This document shows, piece by piece, positions 18,434-27,172 of a DNA stretch of 64,000 bases. This stretch comes from Lysobacterales bacterium. GTDB lineage: Bacteria; Pseudomonadota; Gammaproteobacteria; Xanthomonadales; Xanthomonadaceae. The translations under genes were made by a program, and so were the position numbers. The notes beneath the pieces are model-generated. The model saw nothing but the letters and a program-made list of their open reading frames with translations, had not been told where the DNA came from and made no database searches. Location: NCBI GenBank assembly GCA_016718605.1, contig JADKCY010000002.1:744001-808000 (forward strand). Direction: 5' to 3'. Within the stretch, counting starts at the first letter, position 1; every line of letters begins with the position of its first letter.

Positions 18434-18508
18434 TGGCTGGGGCGGCAGGGATCGAACCTGCGAATGCCGGAATCAAAATCCGGTGCCTTACCGCTTGGCG
18501 ACGCCCCA
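18434..18508 (-). tRNA. tRNA-Gln (anticodon TTG)
   Basis: A 75-base tRNA with encoded CCA that starts TGGGGCG, pairing with CGCCCCA. The anticodon stem CCGGA/TCCGG encloses TTTTGAT, giving anticodon TTG. Its first 21 bases overlap the 3' end of ispE, so the ispE stop codon lies in the D arm of the tRNA. Confidence 0.97.
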
Positions 18509-19378
18509 TCCTTGAACACTTGCACGCAATGGCGACACATTGACACCACGCGCTAAAACACTCGCTCCGCGCCGTCGCGAATCACCCGCACACCAACGAC
18601 TGAAGGCCGCTGCTGCCACGTCTTCACGCTCGAAAGCAACAAAACAACAGGCACCAGACCCACTCAACTGCGGCGACCCGAAAAATGACAGCGCTTCGAG
18701 CGTGCCAGCGACCGCTTCGCTGCGTGCAGCAAGTACCGACTGGAACGCATTCCCGCCGCTTCTGCCGGATAGGAAGCCCGATATTGTCGTGACTGCGCTA
18801 TCGCGTGTCAATTCAGGTGCTTGAAACAAGACAGCGGTCGGCACATTCACGCCCGGATCCACGACCAGAAACCAGCGCGCGTCTAAAGCCAGCGGCGTCA
18901 GTATCTCGCCAACACCTTCAGCCCACGCCGTATGACCACGCACGAAAACGGGCACATCTGCGCCAAGTTGCAAGCCCAGTTCGGCTAACCGGTCCTCGTT
19001 CAGCCCTAGCCTCCACAGTGCATTCAACCCCACCAACACGCTGGCGGCGTCTGAACTGCCACCACCAAGTCCACCGCCCATCGGAATCCGTTTATGGACT
19101 TCAATATCGGCACCCAACGAGGTCTCAGCGTGCCCTTGCAGTAATCGCGCTGCTCGAACCGCCAGATCGTGGTCCGGCGCAACCCCAACCAGCGCGGAAA
19201 CACGTCGAATTTCACCGTCGGAACGCACCCGAAGACAGACGTCGTCGCCCCAATCCAGGAGCTGGAAAACCGTCTGCAAGAGGTGATAGCCATCGGCGCG
19301 CCGGCCGACGATCTGCAAAAACAAATTCAGCTTTGCCGGCGCTGGTAGCTTCAGCCATTCGGAATCAAGGGGCGACAT
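18488..19378 (-). CDS. ispE: 4-diphosphocytidyl-2-C-methyl-D-erythritol kinase
   Basis: IspE phosphorylates CDP-methylerythritol in the MEP isoprenoid pathway. The 296-residue product is a GHMP kinase: LPAPAKLNLFLQIVGRRADG at the N-terminus, the ATP-binding loop PMGGGLGGGSSDAASV in the middle, and the motif SGSGACCF near the C-terminus. The ATG at 19378 (MSPLDSEWLK) overlaps lolB by 14 bases. The conserved family sequence ends around RGVNVSPL, so the last dozen residues, encoded partly by tRNA-Gln sequence, are probably unimportant for function. The upstream lolB and downstream tRNA-Gln-prs are conserved neighbours. Confidence 0.96.
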   Translation of the reverse strand: MSPLDSEWLKLPAPAKLNLFLQIVGRRADGYHLLQTVFQLLDWGDDVCLRVRSDGEIRRVSALVGVAPDHDLAVRAARLLQGHAETSLGADIEVHKRIPMGGGLGGGSSDAASVLVGLNALWRLGLNEDRLAELGLQLGADVPVFVRGHTAWAEGVGEILTPLALDARWFLVVDPGVNVPTAVLFQAPELTRDSAVTTISGFLSGRSGGNAFQSVLAARSEAVAGTLEALSFFGSPQLSGSGACCFVAFEREDVAAAAFSRWCAGDSRRRGASVLARGVNVSPLRASVQGWGVAKR

Positions 19379-19982
19379 CCCAACGCTCCACCACCAACCG
19401 GACACGATGCTCACCAGACTGCGCAAATATTTTGCGCGGCAGCGGTGGTGTCAGCTCATCGAACCAATCCCGGTATTCGATGACCCATTCGCCTTGCTGA
19501 ATCCGGGTGGGAAATCCCCGTTCGTCCCAGACACCATCAAAACGTCCTGGCGCTTGCAAACCACGCATCCAATCGACCAAAAATCGAATCGGCAAATCCC
19601 ACCCGACCGCCTGCCGCAAAAGTTGCTCCGCATCAGGCCCCTCAAGAGGGCCTTCCTCCAGCCCTTCCAGAAGTACCCAATGCGCATCCCCCCTCAGCCG
19701 CCAACTTCGACGTGTTACCGGCGCGCTGAGTTGCACATCGAAATGCTCGCCGTTCTGTCGCCAGTCCAATCGACCACTACCGCCATCCTTGCCGTCCGAC
19801 ACTGCGATCCGACCGTGCATCGCCCACGCGGTCAGGGCGCTGGTGGCAAGCAGGCGACCGTCATTCGCAGGACGATGCAATGCATCCTTGGCGTCGCTGC
19901 GGGTGGGCAAGGACTGACACCCAGCCAATCCAATCGCGTAGATTGCCATGAACAGCGCAGCGCGCAGGGCAGACCCACTCAC
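19365..19982 (-). CDS. lolB: Outer-membrane lipoprotein insertion protein LolB
   Basis: LolB receives lipoproteins from LolA and inserts them into the outer membrane. The 205-residue product has a signal peptide ending in the lipobox LAGC (residues 19-22), so it is itself a lipoprotein. The body shows the LolB pattern of beta strands: WAMHGRIAVSDGKDGG, LLRQAVGWDLPIRFLVDWM and FPTRIQQGEWVIEYRDW. The GTG at 19982 is chosen because it overlaps the upstream stop by four bases (GTGA) and gives a normal signal peptide. A longer frame would begin inside the upstream gene. Confidence 0.93.
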   Translation of the reverse strand: MSGSALRAALFMAIYAIGLAGCQSLPTRSDAKDALHRPANDGRLLATSALTAWAMHGRIAVSDGKDGGSGRLDWRQNGEHFDVQLSAPVTRRSWRLRGDAHWVLLEGLEEGPLEGPDAEQLLRQAVGWDLPIRFLVDWMRGLQAPGRFDGVWDERGFPTRIQQGEWVIEYRDWFDELTPPLPRKIFAQSGEHRVRLVVERWDVAP

Positions 19983-21658
19983 GGCTGAAGCTTCTGAAGG
20001 CTGCGTTTGAGCGCACGGTTGGCCGGGTCCAGCGTTTCGCCTTGAAGCCACACCTCCCGAGCCTCTTCCGCGCGGCCCAGCGCCCAGAGCACGTCACCCA
20101 GATGTGCCGCCACCTCGGCGTCCTTCTGCGCAGCCCAAGCCCTCTGCAAGTAGGGAAGCGCTTGGTCATGCAGACCTTGTCGATGCAATACCCAACCCAT
20201 GCTGTCCATGATGGCCGCCGATTCCGGACTCAGCGTCAGCGCTTGCTCGATGTATCTCCGCGCCTCGTCCAAGCGATCCGTGCGATCCGCCAGCGTATAC
20301 CCGTAGGAATTCAGCGTATCCGGATTGTCAGGATCTGCATCCAACAATGCCTTTAGATCACGAAGTGCCGCATCGATCTGATCAAGTCGCTCATGACAAA
20401 GTGCACGCCCGTAGAGCAGGGCCGGGTCATCTTCAAACACCGTCAAGCCACGGCGATAGGTTTCCAGTGCATGCTCCGCACGCTGGTTGCGAAGCAATAT
20501 TTCCGCCTCCAACAGATAGGCGTCTCGAAGCCACTCCCCGTGATCGCTGGCGCTGGATTGAATCTCGCGCAACTCAGAAATCGCATCATCCAGACGCCCT
20601 TGGCGATCCAGCAACACCGCAATTCGCAGACGCGCAGGCTCACCACGAACCGGCGAGACGATGGCGCGATACCAAATCAGGGCATCGTCGTTTTCTTCCA
20701 GATACTCGGCAATCTGCGCGAGCAGAAAACGACGGTCGTCGTCCGGCTTCTTGCCTGTATTGATTGGCGCGGTCAGTTCGGCGTACAAGGCACGCAATTG
20801 CGTTTTTTGTTCCAACCTTGCCAGATAGGCGGCGCGACCGGCATAGGTCGCATTACTCTGTTCGCCCTCGGCAAGAACAGCCGCCGCACGTGCGGTCTCG
20901 CCGAGACCATCAAACAATGCAGCGACACGCAAACGCTGGGTCAGCGAAAGGTTCTGGGTTGGCAAGCCGCTCAGTGTCTCCAGCGCCGCTGCCTGGTCGC
21001 CTTTCAGCTGCAGTACCTCAACGCGCCACAAAATCGCCTTGGCATCCCCTGGAAAACGCTGTGCGGCCAGTCGCAAAGTGCTATCGACCAGCGCATCGGC
21101 TTTCGATTGTGACGCCAGCGCGCCAATCGCCACCAGAATATCCACGGATGTGGGCACAAAGTCTTCCTGCAGCAACTGCTGCATGACGGGCACCGCGTTT
21201 TCGCCGGCATCTGCCAATGCCTGAATCGCCAAGCTCTGCGCTGTTTTGTCGCCCTCCAGCAGCACGCCCAACTGATGAACCGCAGCGCTGGTTCGGTGAT
21301 CTCGGATCGCTAGCACCAACTCGATCTGGCGCGCACCCAAGGCATCCGGCTGCAATTGCTGCCAGCGCCGCAAAGCGCGCTCAACCAGCCCGGGTTGTTC
21401 CGCCAGCAGCGCAATTCGCGTCGCTCGCTCCGCAAGGCCCACATCCGTGCTTCGTTCGGCAGCGTCAACATAGGCTGCTGCAGCCGTCACTGAATCCCCT
21501 TCCTGCAGCGCAAACTCACCCTGCAGCATCGGTAACAGCATCTCTTCCAGCCGGTCCGCCGAATTTTCTGAAGATGCGGAATCGCGCTCTGCACCGGACA
21601 GCGGAACAGCCGTGGCGACGATCAGAAATCCCAACAGGTAGAATGCACGCCGTTTCAT
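19979..21658 (-). CDS. Periplasmic tetratricopeptide-repeat protein
   Basis: A 559-residue TPR protein with an N-terminal signal peptide (KRRAFYLLGFLIVATAVPLSG), so probably periplasmic or outer-membrane attached. About ten degenerate TPR units are visible, the clearest near the C-terminus. Examples are YGRALCHERLDQIDAALRDL, SYGYTLADRTDRLDEARRYI and HLGDVLWALGRAEEAREVW. The ATG at 21658 has GAGGA upstream. It stands directly upstream of lolB-ispE and divergent to hemA, an order typical of xanthomonads. A role as envelope assembly scaffold is plausible from context but not shown. Confidence 0.85.
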   Translation of the reverse strand: MKRRAFYLLGFLIVATAVPLSGAERDSASSENSADRLEEMLLPMLQGEFALQEGDSVTAAAAYVDAAERSTDVGLAERATRIALLAEQPGLVERALRRWQQLQPDALGARQIELVLAIRDHRTSAAVHQLGVLLEGDKTAQSLAIQALADAGENAVPVMQQLLQEDFVPTSVDILVAIGALASQSKADALVDSTLRLAAQRFPGDAKAILWRVEVLQLKGDQAAALETLSGLPTQNLSLTQRLRVAALFDGLGETARAAAVLAEGEQSNATYAGRAAYLARLEQKTQLRALYAELTAPINTGKKPDDDRRFLLAQIAEYLEENDDALIWYRAIVSPVRGEPARLRIAVLLDRQGRLDDAISELREIQSSASDHGEWLRDAYLLEAEILLRNQRAEHALETYRRGLTVFEDDPALLYGRALCHERLDQIDAALRDLKALLDADPDNPDTLNSYGYTLADRTDRLDEARRYIEQALTLSPESAAIMDSMGWVLHRQGLHDQALPYLQRAWAAQKDAEVAAHLGDVLWALGRAEEAREVWLQGETLDPANRALKRSLQKLQP

Positions 21659-21719
21659 TGATTCCTCAAAACGCACCGCAGCGCGCCAATGCGCCTGCAG
21701 GACTGGATATCCTCGCACA

Positions 21720-23102
21720 GTGTACTTGAAGCCCCTTAGCCAGCCCGCTGAATACTCGGGTGCCCGCCGACTGATTGCACTCGGTCTGAATCATCAGACC
21801 GCGTCGATCGACTTGCGCGCGCGCGTCGCGGTGTCGGCTGAGCTTCTGCCGGAAGCGCTGGAAAGCCTGCTAAGGCAAGAAGGTGTTCTGGAGGCCAGTG
21901 TCATTTCCACCTGCAACCGCACCGAGGTGTATTGCTGCGTCGAAGCGGGCGCCGAAGCGGTGCCCGCGGAGTGGTTGGCAATGCAGCACCGCATTGAGCT
22001 AAACGAACTGCGCGGCAGCCTGTATCAGCACGTCGACGGTGCCGCGGTGCGCCACCTGTTCCGAGTCGCGACCGGATTGGACTCGTTGGTGCTGGGTGAG
22101 CCACAAATCCTTGGGCAAGTAAAAGACGCCTGGCAGCATTCGCGTAACGCTGGCGCTGTCAAGGCAGCACTTGATCGCCTTTTCCAGCACAGTTTCGCGG
22201 TCGCCAAGCGCGTCCGAACGGACACCCGTATCGGTGCGCATCCGGTTTCGGTCGCATTTGCCAGTGTCCGTCTGGCACAACGCGTCTTCGCTGAGTTGTC
22301 GCAAGCCACGGTATTGCTGATCGGCGCAGGTGAAACCATTGAGCTCACTGCAAGGCACTTGGCCGACCAGAACGTCAAGCGCCTGCTGATCGCCAATCGC
22401 ACCTATGACAATGCCCACGCACTAGCGCAGCGATTTGGCGGCTATGCGCTTGGCTTGGATGAATTGCTGCTGCATCTGCCCGAGGCCGACATCGTATTTT
22501 CGGCCACCGCTGCAACCGATCCGATCGTCAGCCGAAGCGACGTCGCCTACGCACTCAAAAAGCGCCGCCACAAGCCCATGTTGTTGATGGATCTGGCCGT
22601 GCCGCGTGACATCGACCCTGCCGTTGGGGAGCTTGATGACGTATTTCTGTATACCGTTGACGATCTTGACCAAGTCATTGAAGAAGGCATGCGTTCGCGT
22701 CGCGAGGCGGCCGAGCAGGCCGAAGCGATCATCGATCTCCAGGTCGATCACTTTCTGGCTTGGTGGCGCGCCAGTGACCAGCAGGGCGTGATCCGGCATA
22801 TCCGCAGCCAAGCAGAATCCGAACGTGATGCCTTGTTGCTCAAGGCCCAACAGATGCTTGTGCAGGGCAAAGCGGCTGAAGATGTGCTGCGTTTTCTTGC
22901 CACAACGCTGACCAACAAACTACTGCATGCCCCTAGCGCCAACCTCCGTGCCGCCGCCCAGCGTGGTGATATTGACTTGCTGCGTGCAGGCGAGCGCCTG
23001 TTTGCAGCAACTGACGTGCGCCTTGAGCCGACTGCAGAATCCGAACCCCGCAAGGACAGCGATGACGCCGAGCATCCGCAGAAAACTCGACGCGCTGGTT
23101 GA
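21720..23102 (+). CDS. hemA: Glutamyl-tRNA reductase
   Basis: HemA reduces glutamyl-tRNA to glutamate-1-semialdehyde, the first committed step of tetrapyrrole synthesis. The product has 460 residues. It carries LGLNHQTASIDLRARVAV near the N-terminus, the catalytic Cys in ISTCNRTEVYC, the tRNA/NADPH region GLDSLVLGEPQILGQVKDAW, and a Rossmann loop LLIGAGETIELTARHL. The GTG at 21720 gives an N-terminus about 15 residues longer than usual; no better in-frame start is visible. The 3' end overlaps prfA by 41 bases, in the conserved hemA-prfA order. Confidence 0.96.
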   Translation: MYLKPLSQPAEYSGARRLIALGLNHQTASIDLRARVAVSAELLPEALESLLRQEGVLEASVISTCNRTEVYCCVEAGAEAVPAEWLAMQHRIELNELRGSLYQHVDGAAVRHLFRVATGLDSLVLGEPQILGQVKDAWQHSRNAGAVKAALDRLFQHSFAVAKRVRTDTRIGAHPVSVAFASVRLAQRVFAELSQATVLLIGAGETIELTARHLADQNVKRLLIANRTYDNAHALAQRFGGYALGLDELLLHLPEADIVFSATAATDPIVSRSDVAYALKKRRHKPMLLMDLAVPRDIDPAVGELDDVFLYTVDDLDQVIEEGMRSRREAAEQAEAIIDLQVDHFLAWWRASDQQGVIRHIRSQAESERDALLLKAQQMLVQGKAAEDVLRFLATTLTNKLLHAPSANLRAAAQRGDIDLLRAGERLFAATDVRLEPTAESEPRKDSDDAEHPQKTRRAG

Positions 23103-24138
23103 GCGCCAGGAAGAAGTCGGACTGTTGCTGGCCGACCCGACAGTCGCCAGCGACGCCGCGCGCTTTCGAGCCCTGTCGCGCGAGTACGCGCAAATCGAAC
23201 CGATCAGTCGACTGCTGGCCCAGCACACTCAGGCGCTTGGTGATCTGGAGGCAGCGCAGCAATTGCGTGACGATCCCGACATGCGCGACATGGCGAATGA
23301 AGAAATCCTTCTTCAGCAATCGCGTATCGGGTCGCTGGATCGCGAACTCAGCCTGTTGTTACTGCCCAAAGACCCGCGCGACGAAGCGAACATCTTCCTG
23401 GAGATTCGTGCGGGCACGGGCGGCGATGAAGCCGCGCTGTTCGCTGGTGACCTGTTCCGCATGTATGCGCGCTACGCCGAAACGCGTCGCTGGCAGGTCG
23501 AAATCCTCTCCGCCAGCGAAGGCGAGCACGGCGGCTTCAAGGAAGTCATCGCCCGCATTGAGGGCCAAGGTGCCTACTCGCAACTCAAGTTTGAATCCGG
23601 CACGCATCGCGTTCAGCGCGTTCCGGAAACTGAATCGCAAGGTCGCATCCACACCTCGGCAGCGACCGTGGCGATTCTTCCCGAACTGGATGACATCGAC
23701 GACATCGAACTACGCGATGCCGATCTGAAGGTTGATACGTTTCGCGCCTCGGGCGCCGGTGGACAGCACGTCAACAAAACGGACTCGGCGATTCGCATCA
23801 CTCATCTGCCCACCGGACTGGTCGTGGAATGCCAGGACGAGCGCAGTCAGCACAAAAATCGCGCCCGCGCGATGTCGCTGCTCAAAGCCCGCCTGCTGGA
23901 TGATCAACGCCAACAACAGACGCAGGCCCAAGCCGAATCCCGTCGCCTACAAGTTGGCTCGGGCGATCGCAGCCAGCGTATCCGCACCTATAACTTCCCG
24001 CAGGGTCGCATCACCGACCACCGCATCAACCTGACCTTGTACCGTCTCCCGGAAGTACTCCAAGGCGATCTGTCCGAACTGATCCAGACCCTCAGCCGTG
24101 AGTCTCAGGCGGACGAACTGAAAATGCTGGGAGAGTGA
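23062..24138 (+). CDS. prfA: Peptide chain release factor 1
   Basis: RF1 recognises UAA and UAG and triggers hydrolysis of peptidyl-tRNA. The 358-residue protein carries the stop-codon tripeptide region RVPETESQGRIHTSA (P-x-T class, residues 188-190) and the catalytic GGQ at 233-235 in GAGGQHVNKTDSA. The ATG at 23062, with AAGGA seven bases upstream, lies inside the end of hemA. A much longer frame upstream is not supported. Its stop overlaps the next start by GTGA or lies 2 bases before it. Confidence 0.97.
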   Translation: MTPSIRRKLDALVERQEEVGLLLADPTVASDAARFRALSREYAQIEPISRLLAQHTQALGDLEAAQQLRDDPDMRDMANEEILLQQSRIGSLDRELSLLLLPKDPRDEANIFLEIRAGTGGDEAALFAGDLFRMYARYAETRRWQVEILSASEGEHGGFKEVIARIEGQGAYSQLKFESGTHRVQRVPETESQGRIHTSAATVAILPELDDIDDIELRDADLKVDTFRASGAGGQHVNKTDSAIRITHLPTGLVVECQDERSQHKNRARAMSLLKARLLDDQRQQQTQAQAESRRLQVGSGDRSQRIRTYNFPQGRITDHRINLTLYRLPEVLQGDLSELIQTLSRESQADELKMLGE

Positions 24139-24140
24139 CT

Positions 24141-25928
24141 GTGAGCGACTTGCAGGAAACCGCCCTCCTGCAACGTCTGGCGCGACAACCCAGCGTTGCC
24201 GATTGGAACCAACTGGGCACGCTGCGGCTGCAGCGCGAGGCGTTTGATCTCGCCCTCACCTGCTTCCAACAAGTCCTGCAACTGGCCCCGGATCACCTGC
24301 CCAGCCGCCTGCATCGCGCCATCTGTCTGCTGCAATTGGGCGACTGGTCGACCGCACTCGACGAAGCCACGGCGATAGCACACCTCGTCCCGCAGCATCC
24401 TGCACCGTGGCGACTGCAGGCAGAGTCTGCCCTGGCGGGCGGCCTGCCTGAACGCGCCGAACACGACGCCCGCCAGGGTTTGCTGCGTGACGCCAACGAC
24501 CCCGCACTCTGGCATGCACTGGCCAGCGCACTGGACGACCAACGCCGCTACGCCGAAGCCCTCGCTGCGGGCGAACATGCCTTGGCATTGGCTCCAGACG
24601 CATTGCCGACCTTGTCGATGGTGCAATTCTTGCGACGCCGCCTGTGCCGCTTCGAAGATTTACCGATTGGAAACCTGCAGTTGCGAAAGGCGCTTGGCCT
24701 TGGTGAACACGGCGCCAGCCCCTTCGCCTTTCTCGCCGAACCCGCCGACGCGGCAGCACAACGCCAGTGCGCCATGCTCGCCGCCCTGCCGCTACAGCCG
24801 CTTGTCCCAAACGACACGGCAGCTCCGCGCCCGCGGGGAGATCGGCAACCCTTGCGGATTGGCATGGTGTCAAACGGCTTTGGCCAGCATCCGACGGCGC
24901 TGCTGCTGGTGGAGTTTCTTGCCTGCCTACAACGCCAACACAAGGACATCCAGACCTGTGCCTACGCGCTGAATCAGGACGATGGCAGCACATTGCGGCA
25001 ACGACTGCGCAGTCATTTCACCCTCTGGCGCGATGTCGCGCATCGCGACGCCGCACAGATTGCTGACGGCATCCGCGCGGACGGCATGGACATCCTGTTT
25101 GACCTGCGTGGCTGGGGCGGCGGTGCCCGACCAGCGATTTTTGCCCGCCGGCCCGCACCAATCCAGATCAACTGGCTGGCTTTCCCAGGTACGACTGGCG
25201 CGCCATGGATGGACTATGTGCTGGCAGATCGTTTTGTCCTGCCGGAACACCGGCAAGCCGATTTCAGTGAGCGCGTCCTCTACCTGCCAGACTGTTTCCA
25301 GCCTTCCGACACCAGCCGCGTGATCGGCACAGCACCAGATCGGCAAAGCTGCGGTCTTCCCAACGATAAGCCGGTTCTGGCCAGCTTCAATAACAGCTAC
25401 AAGTTCAGCCCCGAGAGTCTCGAGCTCTGGCTCGACATTCTGATTGCCTGCCCCAGCGCCGTGCTCTGGTTGCTGTTGAGCGATGGCGTCGCTGAAGCGG
25501 CGACACGTTTGCGTCAGCACGCGGCGCAGCGTGGGGTAGCAGCAGAACGCTTGATCTTCATGCCCAAGCTACCGCATGACGACTATCTCAGTCGCTTTGC
25601 GCATGTCGACCTGTTTCTCGATACCACACCCTATGGCGCTCACACCACGGCGTCGGACGCGCTTTGGGCAGGTTGCCCGGTTCTCACCTGCCCCGGCGAA
25701 ACCTTCGCCAGTCGGGTGGCGGGTTCCTTGCTGCACACATTGGGCGTGCCCGAGCTGATTGCCAAAGACGCTGACGACTATCGCAATCGCGCCATTCGAT
25801 TGATTCGTTCACCTAGCCACCTGACACACTTGCGTTCACGTTTGGCGCAGCAACGCAACAGCTCACCGCTGTTCGATATGCAGCGCTTTGCCGAGGGCTT
25901 CGCCAACACGCTGCAATCATTGCGATGA
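24141..25928 (+). CDS. TPR-containing GT41 (OGT/SPINDLY-like) glycosyltransferase
   Basis: This 595-residue protein combines an N-terminal TPR region (about 1-170; FQQVLQLAPDHLPSRLHRAI is one repeat) with a GT41 catalytic region related to O-GlcNAc transferases, including the described Xanthomonas enzyme. Catalytic-domain motifs are GMVSNGFGQHPTALLLVEFL, INWLAFPGTTGAPWMDYVLA, LASFNNSYKFSPESLELWL and LFLDTTPYGAHTTASDALWA. No signal peptide is evident, so it is cytoplasmic. GGGAG at 24129-24133 favours the GTG at 24141; another GTG at 24135 overlaps the prfA stop. Sugar donor and protein substrate cannot be told from the sequence. Confidence 0.88.
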   Translation: MSDLQETALLQRLARQPSVADWNQLGTLRLQREAFDLALTCFQQVLQLAPDHLPSRLHRAICLLQLGDWSTALDEATAIAHLVPQHPAPWRLQAESALAGGLPERAEHDARQGLLRDANDPALWHALASALDDQRRYAEALAAGEHALALAPDALPTLSMVQFLRRRLCRFEDLPIGNLQLRKALGLGEHGASPFAFLAEPADAAAQRQCAMLAALPLQPLVPNDTAAPRPRGDRQPLRIGMVSNGFGQHPTALLLVEFLACLQRQHKDIQTCAYALNQDDGSTLRQRLRSHFTLWRDVAHRDAAQIADGIRADGMDILFDLRGWGGGARPAIFARRPAPIQINWLAFPGTTGAPWMDYVLADRFVLPEHRQADFSERVLYLPDCFQPSDTSRVIGTAPDRQSCGLPNDKPVLASFNNSYKFSPESLELWLDILIACPSAVLWLLLSDGVAEAATRLRQHAAQRGVAAERLIFMPKLPHDDYLSRFAHVDLFLDTTPYGAHTTASDALWAGCPVLTCPGETFASRVAGSLLHTLGVPELIAKDADDYRNRAIRLIRSPSHLTHLRSRLAQQRNSSPLFDMQRFAEGFANTLQSLR

Positions 25929-26055
25929 AGTCCGCTTTGGATAGCGAGAAAAATTCACGGCATTCACCGCACCAAGGAGGCCGGAGGCGCCAATCCATCG
26001 CGTAAACGATTGAACCGACCAAAGCGATGACGGACATGCGCCGAACTCGCGACCT

Positions 26056-26084
26056 TTGGAACGTGCATGCCTGCACGATATCAA
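26056..26084 (+). promoter_or_regulatory. Possible promoter upstream of ppk2
   Basis: TTGGAA (26056-26061) and TATCAA (26079-26084) are 17 bases apart, each matching four of six consensus positions. The spacer holds a small inverted repeat, GTGCA-TGCC-TGCAC. The start would be near 26092, about 30 bases before the ppk2 ATG. It is a weak call by eye. Confidence 0.35.
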
Positions 26085-26120
26085 TAACCTGTCATTCCAG
26101 CCACCGCGTGGAGAGATTTG

Positions 26121-26897
26121 ATGAAACGCAAAGACTACGATGCCCATCTCGACCTTCTGCAACGCGAATTGGTTGCCATGCAAAATTGGCTTCGGCATAG
26201 CGGCGCGCGCGTCGTCGTCCTGTTCGAGGGTCGCGACGCCGCTGGCAAAGGTGGCGTGATTGGTTCTATTTCCCGCGTTCTCAACCCTCGCAGTTGCCGC
26301 GTGGTCGCCTTGCCAAAGCCGAGTGAACGTGAAGCCACGCAATGGTATTTCCAGCGCTATATCGGCGCATTGCCTGCTGCCGGTGAAATGGTGTTGTTTG
26401 ATCGGAGTTGGTACAACCGTGCTGGCGTCGAGAAGGTCATGGGCTACTGCACGCAAGCGCAATACCAGCAGTTCCTGCAACAAGTCCCGGTGTTCGAAAA
26501 GCTGCTGGCAGACGATGGCGTCCTGCTGCTCAAGTATTGGCTGAGCGTTGATCAAGTCGAACAAGAGCAGCGCTTCGCAGAACGTGCCGCGGACCCGCTC
26601 AAGCGCTGGAAACTGTCACCGGTCGATCTGCAGTCGCGTCCCAAGTACAGCGAATATGGCGAAGCACGGGACGCCATGCTGCGCGCCAGTCACACCAAAT
26701 ACGCACCCTGGACCCTGGTTGACTTCAATGATCAGCGCAACGGCCGCCTCAACTTGATCCGCCATCTGCTCGACAATCTGCCGATTACGCAAGTTCCAGA
26801 CAATGCACCTCAACTGGAGGAATTAACGGCGCCACTGCATAAGGAGCGATTCAAAGGTGGATTGAAGCCAATCAAGGACAAGTTTTCGGGGAAATAG
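26121..26897 (+). CDS. ppk2: Polyphosphate kinase 2 family protein
   Basis: PPK2 enzymes transfer phosphate between polyphosphate and nucleoside di- or triphosphates. The 258-residue protein has one PPK2 domain. The Walker A loop is FEGRDAAGKGG (residues 35-45), the Walker B region is LFDRSWYNRAGVEKVMGY, and the lid region follows around KLSPVDLQSRPKYSEYGEAR. This is the one-domain class I layout, which usually phosphorylates nucleoside diphosphates; the exact specificity is not visible. The ATG at 26121 follows GGAGAG; the preceding TTG is less likely. It stands alone, about 190 bases after the GT41 gene. Confidence 0.93.
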   Translation: MKRKDYDAHLDLLQRELVAMQNWLRHSGARVVVLFEGRDAAGKGGVIGSISRVLNPRSCRVVALPKPSEREATQWYFQRYIGALPAAGEMVLFDRSWYNRAGVEKVMGYCTQAQYQQFLQQVPVFEKLLADDGVLLLKYWLSVDQVEQEQRFAERAADPLKRWKLSPVDLQSRPKYSEYGEARDAMLRASHTKYAPWTLVDFNDQRNGRLNLIRHLLDNLPITQVPDNAPQLEELTAPLHKERFKGGLKPIKDKFSGK

Positions 26898-27172
26898 CAT
26901 GGGAAAGCGATGAATAGCATGGCACCAGAGCTAGCAGGGGTCGGCGAAAGCCCGTGGGAGCGTGACGTTAAGGCGTGGCAGGAAAGCAGTGTTTCTACAT
27001 TCTTTCAGGATATGGCGACAAGTATTCGCTTGCTGCCTTCCGCTCGCATTGATGAGGGAAAGTATGCGTCGCGCCATGGCATTCTCTTGATCGCGTGAAG
27101 CGTGACGCATCACTTACAGACGCATCATTGCATAACGTCCGCGTGTGACGCAGGCTACTGCAATCCAGACGC

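Noticed and set aside
22927..23061. Long N-terminal extension of prfA
   Set aside because: It overlaps hemA in another frame; RF1 proteins begin at the internal ATG, which has AAGGA upstream.
26910..27098. 62-residue open frame between ppk2 and the secreted protein
   Set aside because: No ribosome-binding site and no coding bias; no recognised motif.
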